Assembly (NCBI RefSeq): GCF_900103545.1
Contig: NZ_FNHH01000001.1
Span: 62,001 to 126,000, forward strand
Direction of reading: 5' to 3'
DNA length: 64,000 nt
Source: Daejeonella rubra
Lineage (GTDB): Bacteria; Bacteroidota; Bacteroidia; Sphingobacteriales; Sphingobacteriaceae
Positions within the stretch are counted from its first letter, which is position 1, and the number at the start of each line of letters is the position of its first letter. The notes beneath the pieces are model-generated. The model saw only the letters and a list, made by a program, of their open reading frames with translations, was not told where the DNA came from and ran no database searches. Both the position numbers and the translations under genes were made by a program. Below, one piece after another: positions 15,076-23,654 of the stretch.

Positions 15076-17211
15076 TTAGTTTGAAGGTTGCATACTTACA
15101 TTGCCAACTTTGATATCAGTACCCAGGCGCTGCAGATAGGCAATAATCGCAATGATCTCTTTATCACTGCTAACTTTTATGTTATCCTTAGCCAGATTAG
15201 CTGTGATCTCTTCGGCCTGTTTTTGAAGGTCAGCATTTGCTTTCTGTTCATATAAAGGAGCATATGGTACACCCAGAGTCCTCATGGCGTTGATCTTTGC
15301 TACAGTTGTAGTGGTGTCCAGTGTTTGCTCGCCCAACCAGTCGTACGGAGGCATGATACTTCCGGGAGACATTGTAGTTGGATCCATCAGGTGATTGTAT
15401 TGCCATGCATTGGAATACTTTCCGCCCTCGCGATGAAGATCCGGTCCGGTACGTTTTGATCCCCACAAAAATGGATGGTCATAAACAAATTCTCCGGCTT
15501 TACTGTACTCGCCATACCGTTCAGTCTCTGAGCGGAATGGTCTAACCATTTGAGAGTGACAATTCACACAACCTTCACGGATATAAAGGTCGCGGCCCTG
15601 TAATTCAAGTGGAGAATATGGTTTTACACTTGCTATAGTTGGGATGTTTGATGAAATCATAAATGTTGGCATCATTTCCACCATTCCTCCGATCAGAATT
15701 ACAATCAGTGAAAGAACAAGGAAGTACATTGGTTTACGTTCCAAAGCACGATGCCAGGTTTTTTCAGATGAACTTGGAGCAAAGGCTGGTTCTAATGCCA
15801 TAGCTTCTGCCGGCTCATCTGCAAGCAGTGCACCACTTTTGGCAGTCTTGATCAGGTTATAGGTCATTACAATTACACCAGTCAGGTATAATGTTCCACC
15901 AATTGCCCTGAAAATATGCATTGGTAAAAGTTGAAGGGTTGTTTCCAGGAAGTTTGGATATTTTAACATTCCTTCAGGAGTAAACTCTTTCCACATTAAG
16001 CCTTGTAAAAATCCTGACAGATACATCGGGATTGCATAGAAAAGAATTCCAAGGGTGCCGATCCAAAAGTGGAAGGCAACAAGTTTCTTGGAGAAGATCT
16101 CTGTGCGGTAAATTCTAGGTATCAACCAGTACAAAATTGCGAAGGTCAGGAAACCATTCCATCCAAGTGCTCCAACGTGAACGTGAGCTACTATCCAGTC
16201 AGTAAAGTGAGCAATTGCATTCACTTGTTTTAAGGATAAAAGCGGTCCTTCGAAAGTAGACATGCCATAAGCTGTGATACCAACAACCATGAATTTCAGA
16301 ATGGTGTCTTCACGAACTTTATCCCAAGCTCCCCTTAAGGTTAATAATCCATTGATCATACCTCCCCAACTTGGTGCAATCAGCATGATTGAGAAGGCTA
16401 CACCTAATGATTGAGCCCAATCCGGTAAGGAAGAATATAATAAGTGGTGTGGTCCTGCCCAGATATAGATGAATATCAATGACCAGAAGTGCAGAATACT
16501 TAGTTTGTAAGAATATACGGGGCGTTGTGCCATTTTAGGAAGGAAGTAATACATCATTCCCAGATAAGGAGTGGTCAGGAAGAATGCTACCGCATTGTGT
16601 CCGTACCACCATTGTACAAGAGCATCCTGTACACCGGCATATATATAATAACTCTTAAATGCTGAAATTGGTAATTGGAATGAATTAACAATATGCAATA
16701 CAGCAACGGTAACGAAGGTTGCAATGTAGAACCATATGGCTACATACATATGTCGCTCACGGCGCTTAATGATCGTACCGAACATGTTGATTCCGAATAC
16801 CACCCAGATCAGAGTGATCGCAATATCGATCGGCCATTCTAATTCTGCATATTCATGCGATGTAGTTAATCCCAATGGTAAGGTCAGAGCCGCAGAAACA
16901 ATGATAAGCTGCCAACCCCAGAAGTGAATACTACTGAGCATATCGCTGAACATTCGGGCCTTTAAAAGCCGCTGCAGCGAGTAATAAACACCCATGAATA
17001 TTCCATTTCCTACGAATGCGAAGATTACTGCATTGGTGTGTAAGGGACGGATACGGCCAAAAGTAGTGTACTGGTTTCCCAGGTTCATCTCTGGTTTAAA
17101 GAGTTGCATGGCAACCAACAGGCCTACAAGCATTCCGACAAGGCCCCATATTACGGTGGCAATTGCGAAATTCCTTACAATTTTGTTGTCATAGTTGAAT
17201 TTTTCAAGCAT
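15076..17211 (-). CDS. ccoN: Fused cbb3 oxidase subunits I and II (CcoN-CcoO)
   Basis: A 711-residue fusion. Residues about 1-470 are the 12-helix haem-copper oxidase subunit CcoN, with haem and CuB ligand regions such as LHTNAVIFAF, WWYGHNAVAFFLT, WAGPHHLLY and WIVAHVHVGALGWNG. After a linker (about 470-500) and one helix (FLVLSLIVILIGGMVEMM), the C-terminal CcoO domain has one haem c motif (EGCVNCHSQMVRPF). This is the catalytic core of a high-affinity terminal oxidase for low oxygen. It lies 86 bp after ccoS, with an FNR-like site and a -7-like word in that gap, so it may have its own promoter. Confidence 0.96.
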   Translation of the reverse strand: MLEKFNYDNKIVRNFAIATVIWGLVGMLVGLLVAMQLFKPEMNLGNQYTTFGRIRPLHTNAVIFAFVGNGIFMGVYYSLQRLLKARMFSDMLSSIHFWGWQLIIVSAALTLPLGLTTSHEYAELEWPIDIAITLIWVVFGINMFGTIIKRRERHMYVAIWFYIATFVTVAVLHIVNSFQLPISAFKSYYIYAGVQDALVQWWYGHNAVAFFLTTPYLGMMYYFLPKMAQRPVYSYKLSILHFWSLIFIYIWAGPHHLLYSSLPDWAQSLGVAFSIMLIAPSWGGMINGLLTLRGAWDKVREDTILKFMVVGITAYGMSTFEGPLLSLKQVNAIAHFTDWIVAHVHVGALGWNGFLTFAILYWLIPRIYRTEIFSKKLVAFHFWIGTLGILFYAIPMYLSGFLQGLMWKEFTPEGMLKYPNFLETTLQLLPMHIFRAIGGTLYLTGVIVMTYNLIKTAKSGALLADEPAEAMALEPAFAPSSSEKTWHRALERKPMYFLVLSLIVILIGGMVEMMPTFMISSNIPTIASVKPYSPLELQGRDLYIREGCVNCHSQMVRPFRSETERYGEYSKAGEFVYDHPFLWGSKRTGPDLHREGGKYSNAWQYNHLMDPTTMSPGSIMPPYDWLGEQTLDTTTTVAKINAMRTLGVPYAPLYEQKANADLQKQAEEITANLAKDNIKVSSDKEIIAIIAYLQRLGTDIKVGNVSMQPSN

Positions 17212-17235
17212 ACTGTGCGATTTTTATTTGTGGTG

Positions 17236-17243
17236 TAAAGCTA
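17236..17243 (-). promoter_or_regulatory. -7-like element upstream of ccoNO
   Basis: On the minus strand TAGCTTTA, five of six informative positions of TAnnTTTG, 24 nt before the ccoNO ATG. It lies exactly 44 bp downstream of the FNR-like box at 17288-17301. Confidence 0.45.
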
Positions 17244-17287
17244 ATTGTATGGTGTGACAATGATGTGACATAACTTATGAAAAAAAA

Positions 17288-17301
17288 TTGATTCTCGTCA
17301 C
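17288..17301 (-). promoter_or_regulatory. FNR-like box upstream of ccoNO
   Basis: Plus-strand TTGAT-TCTC-GTCAC, one perfect half-site and one 3-of-5 half-site of TTGAT-N4-ATCAA. It overlaps the ccoS stop codon (17298-17300), just as the site at 2975 overlaps the regulator's stop. Confidence 0.55.
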
Positions 17302-17459
17302 TTTTTATTTTCATTTGGTATCTCATCATCGAATAATATTCTAACTGAGGGTGTATACGTATCATCGTTCTGCCCATTTTTCATAGCCCAGAAAAATGCC
17401 AGCAGAAATATGAGTGCTAAAAACACACTGCAACCGATCAGAAAGTATAAGATATTCAT
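17298..17459 (-). CDS. ccoS: cbb3-type oxidase assembly protein CcoS (FixS)
   Basis: A 53-residue protein, MNILYFLIGCSVFLALIFLL, followed by the CcoS hallmark FFWAMKNGQNDD. It has one membrane helix. CcoS is required for cofactor insertion into the oxidase. Its ATG overlaps the ccoI stop by 4 bases (ATGA), so the two are translationally coupled. Confidence 0.93.
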   Translation of the reverse strand: MNILYFLIGCSVFLALIFLLAFFWAMKNGQNDDTYTPSVRILFDDEIPNENKK

Positions 17460-19855
17460 GTCAATTTGTTTTTACGTGCAAACATATGAGTTGCGATACT
17501 GGTAAATGAAATAATGGTAACGGTACTCAATGGCATTAAAATAGCAGCATAAAGTGGTGATAATAAGCCTTGTACTGCAAAGAATAATCCCACTGCATTA
17601 TATATTGTTGAAATACCAAAGCTTATATGGATGACCTTTACGGCATCTTTAGCCTGCTGAATAAAGTTAGGTAGCTTTACAAAACCTGCTCCGTCAAGTA
17701 TAGCATCACAACCTGGCGAGAAGTTATTGATATTATCGGTAACAGCTATACCCAGATCACTTTGTTTGAGTGCTCCGGCATCATTTAATCCATCTCCAAG
17801 CATCATTACTTTATTGTTTTTTTGCTGGAGTGCACTGATGTAGTTTAGTTTGTCCTGGGGACTTTGTTTAAAATGCATTTGATCTTCCCAGGGGAATGAT
17901 GGAAGCAGAAAATCACGCTCAGAATCCTGATCTCCTGATAATAAATGCATGTTCAGTTTGCTTCCTAATTGAGTAAAGAGTTCTTTTAAACCCGGACGCC
18001 AGCGTTGTCTGAAGCTGAAATACCCTGCATAATGCTCTCCAATCTGAATATAAACTGTACCTGTGTCTTTTTTCTCTGTTTTTATATTAATAAATGATGC
18101 GCTGCCGATTCGTACCATTTTATTATTCACCAAACCTTCGATGCCCTTTCCGGGGATCTCCTGATATGAACTGACTGTAAAGTATTCATTGATCTTCATC
18201 CACTTGACCAGTTCCCGGCTTAGCGGATGTCCTGAATTTCTGGCCAGTGAACTGATCATACATTGTTCTTCATGGCTAAGATCGCCTTCAAAGCTGATGC
18301 GAAAACCTTCCGGAGCAGTAATGGTTCCGGTTTTATCGAAAACCAGGGTATTGATCCTTGCTATCTGCTCAACAACAGCTGTATTTTTCAGATAGAATTT
18401 ATTCTTATCAAAAATGCTAAGAACCGCCGATAAGGTAAAAGGTGAGCTGAGCGCCAAAGCGCATGGGCAGGCAATTATCAGGACTGCAGTGAACGATTGC
18501 CATGCTTTGGCACTATCTTCAAACATCCAGAAAGCCGCCGATCCAAAAGCTACGAGTAAGAGCGCAACACTGAAATATCTGCTGATTGTATCACTGAAGG
18601 TATCAATTTTCTTTTTCTTCCCTTCGAATGCCTCATTATTCCAGAGGCTGGTTAAATAACTTTGTGAAACGGGTTTGATCACTTCAAGTTCAATGGCTTC
18701 ATTGATCTGACGACCACCGGCATAAACCATTTCGCCCAATACTTTTTGTACGGGTGCAGATTCGCCAGTTACAAAACTAAAATCAATAACTGCATCTCCC
18801 TTCATCAGTATGGTATCGGCAGGTATGATCTCATTATTACGGATCAGGATCCGGTCTCCAACCTTTAGCTCATCCATCGGGATCGGTTTCTCTATTCCTT
18901 CACTGATCAATGTCACAGCCACAGGGAAGTATGAGCGATAATCCCGCTCAAAAGATAGGTGATGATAGGTACGCTGCTGCACCCATTTGCCGATAAGCAG
19001 AAAGAAAACAAGTCCGCAAAGAGTATCCACAAACCCGGCACCTGTGCCGCTAAGTATCTCATAGATCGAGCGGATGAACATCACCGCAATTCCAAGTGCA
19101 AGGGGGAAATCGAGATTCAGAACCTTGTTCCTCAGATTTTTCCATGCGGAAATAAAATAGTCGCGACCACTATAAAATACTACAGGAATAGCGAAAACAA
19201 GGTTGAGCCAGCCAAAAAATGTTTTAAACTGATGCTCAAAGGCTGCCATTCCGAAATATTCGGGAAAGCTTAAGAGCATCACATTTCCGAAACAGAAACC
19301 GGCCACCGCAATTTTTTTAATGATATCTCTGTCGGATACCTTATTCTGCTCCTTCACCACATCCTGTAAACTGATCACCGGTTCATAACCGATAGCACCC
19401 AGCATACCGATAAGTTCACGCAAAGAGAATTCCTTGTGTTTGAACGTGATCACTACCTGTTTTTTCAGAAAATCGATACGAGAGTTGACAATTGACGGGT
19501 TGATCTTATACAGATGCTCGAGTAACCATAAGCATGAACTGCAATGAATCGCCGGAATATACAGCGTAATGATGCTTACATTTTCATCTGAGAAGTCGAG
19601 TAAGGACGCAGCGATCTTTGGTTCATCTAAATAATCGTAATGGGCCGCCTTACTATCCTGCGTTTTGCCCGGATTAGTATTATATGAGTAATAATTACAG
19701 AGTTGATTTTCAGAAAGAATAGTGTAAACACTCTGACAGCCAATGCAACAGAAATCTTTTTCATCATAATGATAATGTTCATCAAGGCAGTCATTACCAC
19801 AGTGAAAGCATTGGGTTAATGTTTCAGTTTGGTCCTGAGTATTCAAATTATCCAT
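17456..19855 (-). CDS. ccoI: Copper-translocating P1B-type ATPase CcoI (FixI)
   Basis: A 799-residue heavy-metal ATPase. It has an N-terminal cysteine-rich metal-binding region (CFHCGNDC ... FCCIGCQSVY), an HMA-like domain with the CxxC form HCSSCLWLLEHL, the membrane CPC motif (IIACPCALALSS), the phosphorylation site DKTGTIT, an HP motif (SGHPLSREL) and GDGLNDAGAL. CcoI exports copper destined for CuB of the cbb3 oxidase. It heads the ccoI-ccoS-ccoNO-ccoQ-ccoP block. An FNR-like site is centred 64 bp upstream of the ATG. GGAAG just before the ATG is a usable ribosome-binding site. Confidence 0.95.
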   Translation of the reverse strand: MDNLNTQDQTETLTQCFHCGNDCLDEHYHYDEKDFCCIGCQSVYTILSENQLCNYYSYNTNPGKTQDSKAAHYDYLDEPKIAASLLDFSDENVSIITLYIPAIHCSSCLWLLEHLYKINPSIVNSRIDFLKKQVVITFKHKEFSLRELIGMLGAIGYEPVISLQDVVKEQNKVSDRDIIKKIAVAGFCFGNVMLLSFPEYFGMAAFEHQFKTFFGWLNLVFAIPVVFYSGRDYFISAWKNLRNKVLNLDFPLALGIAVMFIRSIYEILSGTGAGFVDTLCGLVFFLLIGKWVQQRTYHHLSFERDYRSYFPVAVTLISEGIEKPIPMDELKVGDRILIRNNEIIPADTILMKGDAVIDFSFVTGESAPVQKVLGEMVYAGGRQINEAIELEVIKPVSQSYLTSLWNNEAFEGKKKKIDTFSDTISRYFSVALLLVAFGSAAFWMFEDSAKAWQSFTAVLIIACPCALALSSPFTLSAVLSIFDKNKFYLKNTAVVEQIARINTLVFDKTGTITAPEGFRISFEGDLSHEEQCMISSLARNSGHPLSRELVKWMKINEYFTVSSYQEIPGKGIEGLVNNKMVRIGSASFINIKTEKKDTGTVYIQIGEHYAGYFSFRQRWRPGLKELFTQLGSKLNMHLLSGDQDSERDFLLPSFPWEDQMHFKQSPQDKLNYISALQQKNNKVMMLGDGLNDAGALKQSDLGIAVTDNINNFSPGCDAILDGAGFVKLPNFIQQAKDAVKVIHISFGISTIYNAVGLFFAVQGLLSPLYAAILMPLSTVTIISFTSIATHMFARKNKLT

Positions 19856-19860
19856 GCTTC

Positions 19861-19868
19861 CAAAAATC
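19861..19868 (-). promoter_or_regulatory. -7-like element upstream of ccoI
   Basis: On the minus strand GATTTTTG, five of six informative positions of TAnnTTTG, 44 bp downstream of the FNR-like box at 19913-19926. It ends only 5 nt before the ATG and touches the GGAAG ribosome site, so a transcript from it would be nearly leaderless. Weaker than the other examples. Confidence 0.35.
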
Positions 19869-19912
19869 AGTTCTATTTGGTTCTGTCGAAATGACTCTGA
19901 TTATTAAAACTT

Positions 19913-19926
19913 GTGATCTCAATCAC
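19913..19926 (-). promoter_or_regulatory. FNR-like box upstream of ccoI
   Basis: Perfect dyad GTGAT-CTCA-ATCAC. It matches 8 of 10 bases of the FNR box and also the CRP-type pattern TGTGA-N6-TCACA (one base wider on each side). It lies in the 87-bp gap between the P-type ATPase gene and ccoI. Confidence 0.6.
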
Positions 19927-19942
19927 ATAATCAGAAATTATT

Positions 19943-22441
19943 TTAAACACTTTGTATTCGTCTTTTGATAAATTTAAATATTTCTACCCACATTACACCT
20001 GTAAATGCTGCGAACAGGCAATAGGAAAGTTCAGTTAATGGAAGTGGTACAAACTCAAAAATATTCCGGATAGGACTGTAATAGATTGAAAGCAATAAAA
20101 TAAGCAGAGAAACGCCTAATATCAGAGGAATTAGTGGGTTTTTGTACCGGATGGTTGTGAATACAGAATAGTAAAATGATCTGTTGGTAAGCGTCAGGAA
20201 AATATTGCTGAAAATCAGAGTGCTGTAAATGATCGTGCGAACTTCAGCTATACTGTATTCATTTGCCATATAGTAATAGCCCATCCCCAGGCAGGAAGCA
20301 GTAATGATGATTCCCTGGATGATGCTGATCGACAACTCATTAAAGGCGAAAAATGTGCTGCTCAGTTTCCTTGGAGGCTTGTTCATAGAATTGGCTTCTA
20401 TTGGCTCATTTTCAAAAATGATGGAACAGGTTGGCCCCATAATTAATTCCAGAAAGATCACATGTACAGGCGAGAAAATATTGGTGTACTTCCAGAAAAG
20501 GAGCAGGGGTATGGTAACGATCAGGATGATAGGTATGTGAATTGAAATGATATACTGAATAGCTTTTTTCAGGTTTTCATATATTCTTCTGCCTATGGCG
20601 ATGGCCTCAACCATATGTGAAAGATCATCATCGATCAGTATGAGTGAGGCAGCCTGCCTTGCTACCTCCGAGCCTCTTTTTCCCATGGCTATACCGATAT
20701 GGGATGATTTTAATGCCAGACTATCATTTACTCCATCCCCTGTCATTGCTACCACATGGCCCTTTTGTTTCAATATGTTGATGATCCTGAGCTTTGCCTC
20801 CGGGAACATACGGGTATAGATATTTACTTCGTCTGCCAGGCGGAGAAGTTCTTTATCGCTCATTTCTATTAGTTCTTTTCCATCCAGAGTCTTTTCTGCT
20901 GCTTTAAAACCGCATTGTTTGGCGATGGCTGAGGTTGTTAGGGCATTGTCGCCGGTTATGATTTTTACCGCAATTCCTGCATTATAGAATTGGTCAAATA
21001 CCTTAGCGATATTTTCCTTCGGAGGGTCATAAAATGCGAGCAATCCAAGAAAGGTAAAGGAAAAGTCCTGTTGTTTTTCCGGAAATGAATTTCCTTTTAA
21101 ACTAGTTTTGCCAACTCCAAGTACTCTGAATCCCTGAGAAGCTAAATCTTTAATTTTCGAATTAATCAACTTCTTTTCAGATACATCAAGATCCGAAACA
21201 TTCATGATAGCTTCCGGCGCTCCTTTTGTTGCAAGGTGACGTTCGCCATCCTTATTCTCAAAGATATGAGTCATCATTGGCGGCTGCCCATCGAGCGGAT
21301 ATTCATGGATCATTTTGAAATCGGCCCTTGCATCCCGAAGCGTCAGTTTTTTATAAAGATCATGCAGGGCTATTTCCATCGGGTCGAAAGGAACGGGTTC
21401 GCTAGCCCACATCCCATATTCGGTAACCTCATTCAAAGTTTTCTGCTCTTTAATTTGTTTTGCATTAAAGATCTCTTTTGTCTGGTGATTGTAAATGGAA
21501 GCCAGTTCCATTTTATTTTCTGTAATGGTTCCTGTTTTATCAATGCAGATCACTGTGGCAGCACCCAGCGTTTCAACTGTATTAAGACCTTTGACAAGGA
21601 TCCCTGTTTTTGATAGCTTCCATGCTCCAAGAGCCATGAATGTGGTGAATGCAACAGGGATCTCTTCCGGCAGGATAGACATAGCCAATGTCAGGGCCAT
21701 CAATAAGCTGTCAAGAAATTTTTGAGTCTGGAAATAGTAGAAGCCAAGGACGAGTAAAAAACATACCATCCCAATGATGGTCATTGACTTAACAAAACTA
21801 AGGATCTGCTTATATAGCGGAGGTTTTTCAGTTTTAATTTCTTTTGCAAGCTTAGCCAGTTGGGCCGCTCTGCTGTCTGCGCCTGTTGCAGTTACCTCAT
21901 AAACAGCCAGACCAGAAACAGCCAGAGTTCCCTGAAAAACGATATTATTATCCTTCGCTGTACTTTTACTTACTGAAAAAGACTCACCGGTAAGTACAGA
22001 TTCATTTACAGCAAAATCATTGCAATGTACAATCAGTCCGTCGGCTGCCACAACTGAACCCTCCTCAGATATCAGGAAATCGCCCGGAACAATTTCTTCA
22101 GAGAATATTTCAAGCACCTCTCCATCGCGTATCACTTTGGTTTTTGAAGCGGTTAATACCTCAAGCAATGAAAGGGCTTTGCGGGTGCGAAACGTTTGGA
22201 AAAAAGAAATGGTCGAGACCAATATAACTGCAGAAAGCAGAAAAATGGCTTCAGAAAATTCCCCAAGCAGAAGATAAACAACTGCCGAAGCGATCAAAAG
22301 AATAAAAATCGGTTCAAAGACCGTTTCCTTTAGTATAATAATGAACTCACTTTGCTGCTTACCGGGAAGAACAAGATCCTTTTGTCGCTTTTTTGCTTCG
22401 GCACTGCTTAAGCCTGTGAATGGAAAAGGGTTTTTTGACAC
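19943..22441 (-). CDS. P2-like cation-transporting P-type ATPase
   Basis: An 832-residue P-type ATPase without N-terminal metal-binding domains. It has the actuator motif VLTGESF, the M4 segment MSILPEEIPVAF, the phosphorylation site CIDKTGTITE, MTGDGVNDSLALK and a C-terminal block of about four helices, so it belongs to the P2/P3 class. In P2A calcium pumps the M4 motif is PEGLP; the PEEIP variant leaves the ion (calcium, another divalent, or protons) undecided. It lies 87 bp upstream of ccoI on the same strand and divergent from uspA, but its link to oxidase assembly is uncertain. Confidence 0.85.
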   Translation of the reverse strand: MSKNPFPFTGLSSAEAKKRQKDLVLPGKQQSEFIIILKETVFEPIFILLIASAVVYLLLGEFSEAIFLLSAVILVSTISFFQTFRTRKALSLLEVLTASKTKVIRDGEVLEIFSEEIVPGDFLISEEGSVVAADGLIVHCNDFAVNESVLTGESFSVSKSTAKDNNIVFQGTLAVSGLAVYEVTATGADSRAAQLAKLAKEIKTEKPPLYKQILSFVKSMTIIGMVCFLLVLGFYYFQTQKFLDSLLMALTLAMSILPEEIPVAFTTFMALGAWKLSKTGILVKGLNTVETLGAATVICIDKTGTITENKMELASIYNHQTKEIFNAKQIKEQKTLNEVTEYGMWASEPVPFDPMEIALHDLYKKLTLRDARADFKMIHEYPLDGQPPMMTHIFENKDGERHLATKGAPEAIMNVSDLDVSEKKLINSKIKDLASQGFRVLGVGKTSLKGNSFPEKQQDFSFTFLGLLAFYDPPKENIAKVFDQFYNAGIAVKIITGDNALTTSAIAKQCGFKAAEKTLDGKELIEMSDKELLRLADEVNIYTRMFPEAKLRIINILKQKGHVVAMTGDGVNDSLALKSSHIGIAMGKRGSEVARQAASLILIDDDLSHMVEAIAIGRRIYENLKKAIQYIISIHIPIILIVTIPLLLFWKYTNIFSPVHVIFLELIMGPTCSIIFENEPIEANSMNKPPRKLSSTFFAFNELSISIIQGIIITASCLGMGYYYMANEYSIAEVRTIIYSTLIFSNIFLTLTNRSFYYSVFTTIRYKNPLIPLILGVSLLILLLSIYYSPIRNIFEFVPLPLTELSYCLFAAFTGVMWVEIFKFIKRRIQSV

Positions 22442-22522
22442 AAATGAATGATTTGAATATGGGATTTATTAAAGTGTTAATTTAATAAATTTCATCTTAT
22501 CAGATTCATTTGATCGTTATTA

Positions 22523-22536
22523 TTGACGAAGATCAT
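22523..22536 (+). promoter_or_regulatory. FNR-like box between the P-type ATPase gene and uspA
   Basis: TTGAC-GAAG-ATCAT, 8 of 10 matches to TTGAT-N4-ATCAA. A -7-like word TAACTTAG (22558-22565) follows 21 bp downstream toward uspA, giving a site centre near -40, the class II position. The uspA ATG is still 118 bp further, so the promoter assignment is tentative. Confidence 0.5.
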
Positions 22537-22682
22537 ATTACCGGGAAATCAAAATCGTAACTTAGTAAAAGAGTTAAATTATTACGGATAGATTATAAAA
22601 ATAATTTAAAATTTTCTTTCTGATTATGTATTTATCATTATAGTTAATGTATTATTAATATTTATTAAGACAACTATTTCTT

Positions 22683-23516
22683 ATGACAAAGATCCTCGTT
22701 ACTACTGATTTTTCTGCAAACTCAAAGGCAGGTATTCGTTTTGCAATTCAGTTATCTTTACAACGTCCATGTGAATTGACATTTTTTCATTCATATCATG
22801 TTGTAAAACCTTCTAATATGAATGAAACTAAATTCACTAGCTTCCAGAATACTGAGGCAGTTAGTCTCAAGAAGAAATTAGAGGCCTTTGTTAATGCTAT
22901 TTATAAGCAATTAGATATTGATCCTGCAAATGTTCATTATGTAGTCAGCAGTTCTTTTATTACGGATAGTAATATTATGAAATATGCAACTGACCATAAT
23001 TTTGAGTTTATATGTATAAGCAGAAGAGGTAGCGGAAAGGTGAATAAGATCTTTGGGACTAATACTTCAAATCTGATTCTTCACTCAAAAGTGCCGGTAA
23101 TTGCGGTTCCTAATACCTATCGGATCTCAAAGATCAAATCAGTGCTTTATGCTTCTGATCTGGCAAATCTCGAAAATGAGATAGGTATCGTAGTAGATTT
23201 TGCGAAACCACTTAATGCAGAAATTGAGCTTCTGCACCTTAATTATCCTTCAGACGTTTCTAATAATGTTAAAGTCGTAGAGGAGGCAATTTTGAAGTTT
23301 CCAAAAGCTGATATTAAATATCATCTGGAGAATATAAATCTGATCTATAACCTGGTCACAAATATTCAAACTGTGATAAAAAAAGCTAAGCCTTCTGTTT
23401 TGGTCATGTTTACTGATCAGGATCTGAATTTTTTCGAAAAACTTTTTCTTTCAAGCAGTACCGCAGAGTATTCATTGAATGCTTCCGTTCCTTTGCTTGT
23501 CTTTAAGAAGAACTAA
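22683..23516 (+). CDS. Tandem universal stress protein (UspA family)
   Basis: A 277-residue protein with two Usp domains: residues about 1-145 (KILVTTDFSANSKAGIRFAI to LHSKVPVIAVP) and 150-277 (KSVLYASDLANLENEIG to NASVPLLVFKKN). The G-x2-G-x9-G(S/T) ATP motif appears only in weak form in the first domain (RRGSGKVNKIFGTNT). In Bacteroidota tandem Usp proteins often sit beside cbb3 and other oxygen-limitation genes, and an FNR-like site lies upstream here. Confidence 0.85.
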   Translation: MTKILVTTDFSANSKAGIRFAIQLSLQRPCELTFFHSYHVVKPSNMNETKFTSFQNTEAVSLKKKLEAFVNAIYKQLDIDPANVHYVVSSSFITDSNIMKYATDHNFEFICISRRGSGKVNKIFGTNTSNLILHSKVPVIAVPNTYRISKIKSVLYASDLANLENEIGIVVDFAKPLNAEIELLHLNYPSDVSNNVKVVEEAILKFPKADIKYHLENINLIYNLVTNIQTVIKKAKPSVLVMFTDQDLNFFEKLFLSSSTAEYSLNASVPLLVFKKN

Positions 23517-23654
23517 TAAACTATTTAGAAGGGTATTTTTCCCCTACATAGGTTTTGCCCTGATTCCATTTAATAAGAACTCATCAAATTTGTTTTGGAT
23601 GCCTGATCATGAAATCTTTTTTATAATTTAAAACCATAAAAGCATTCAGGCCTT

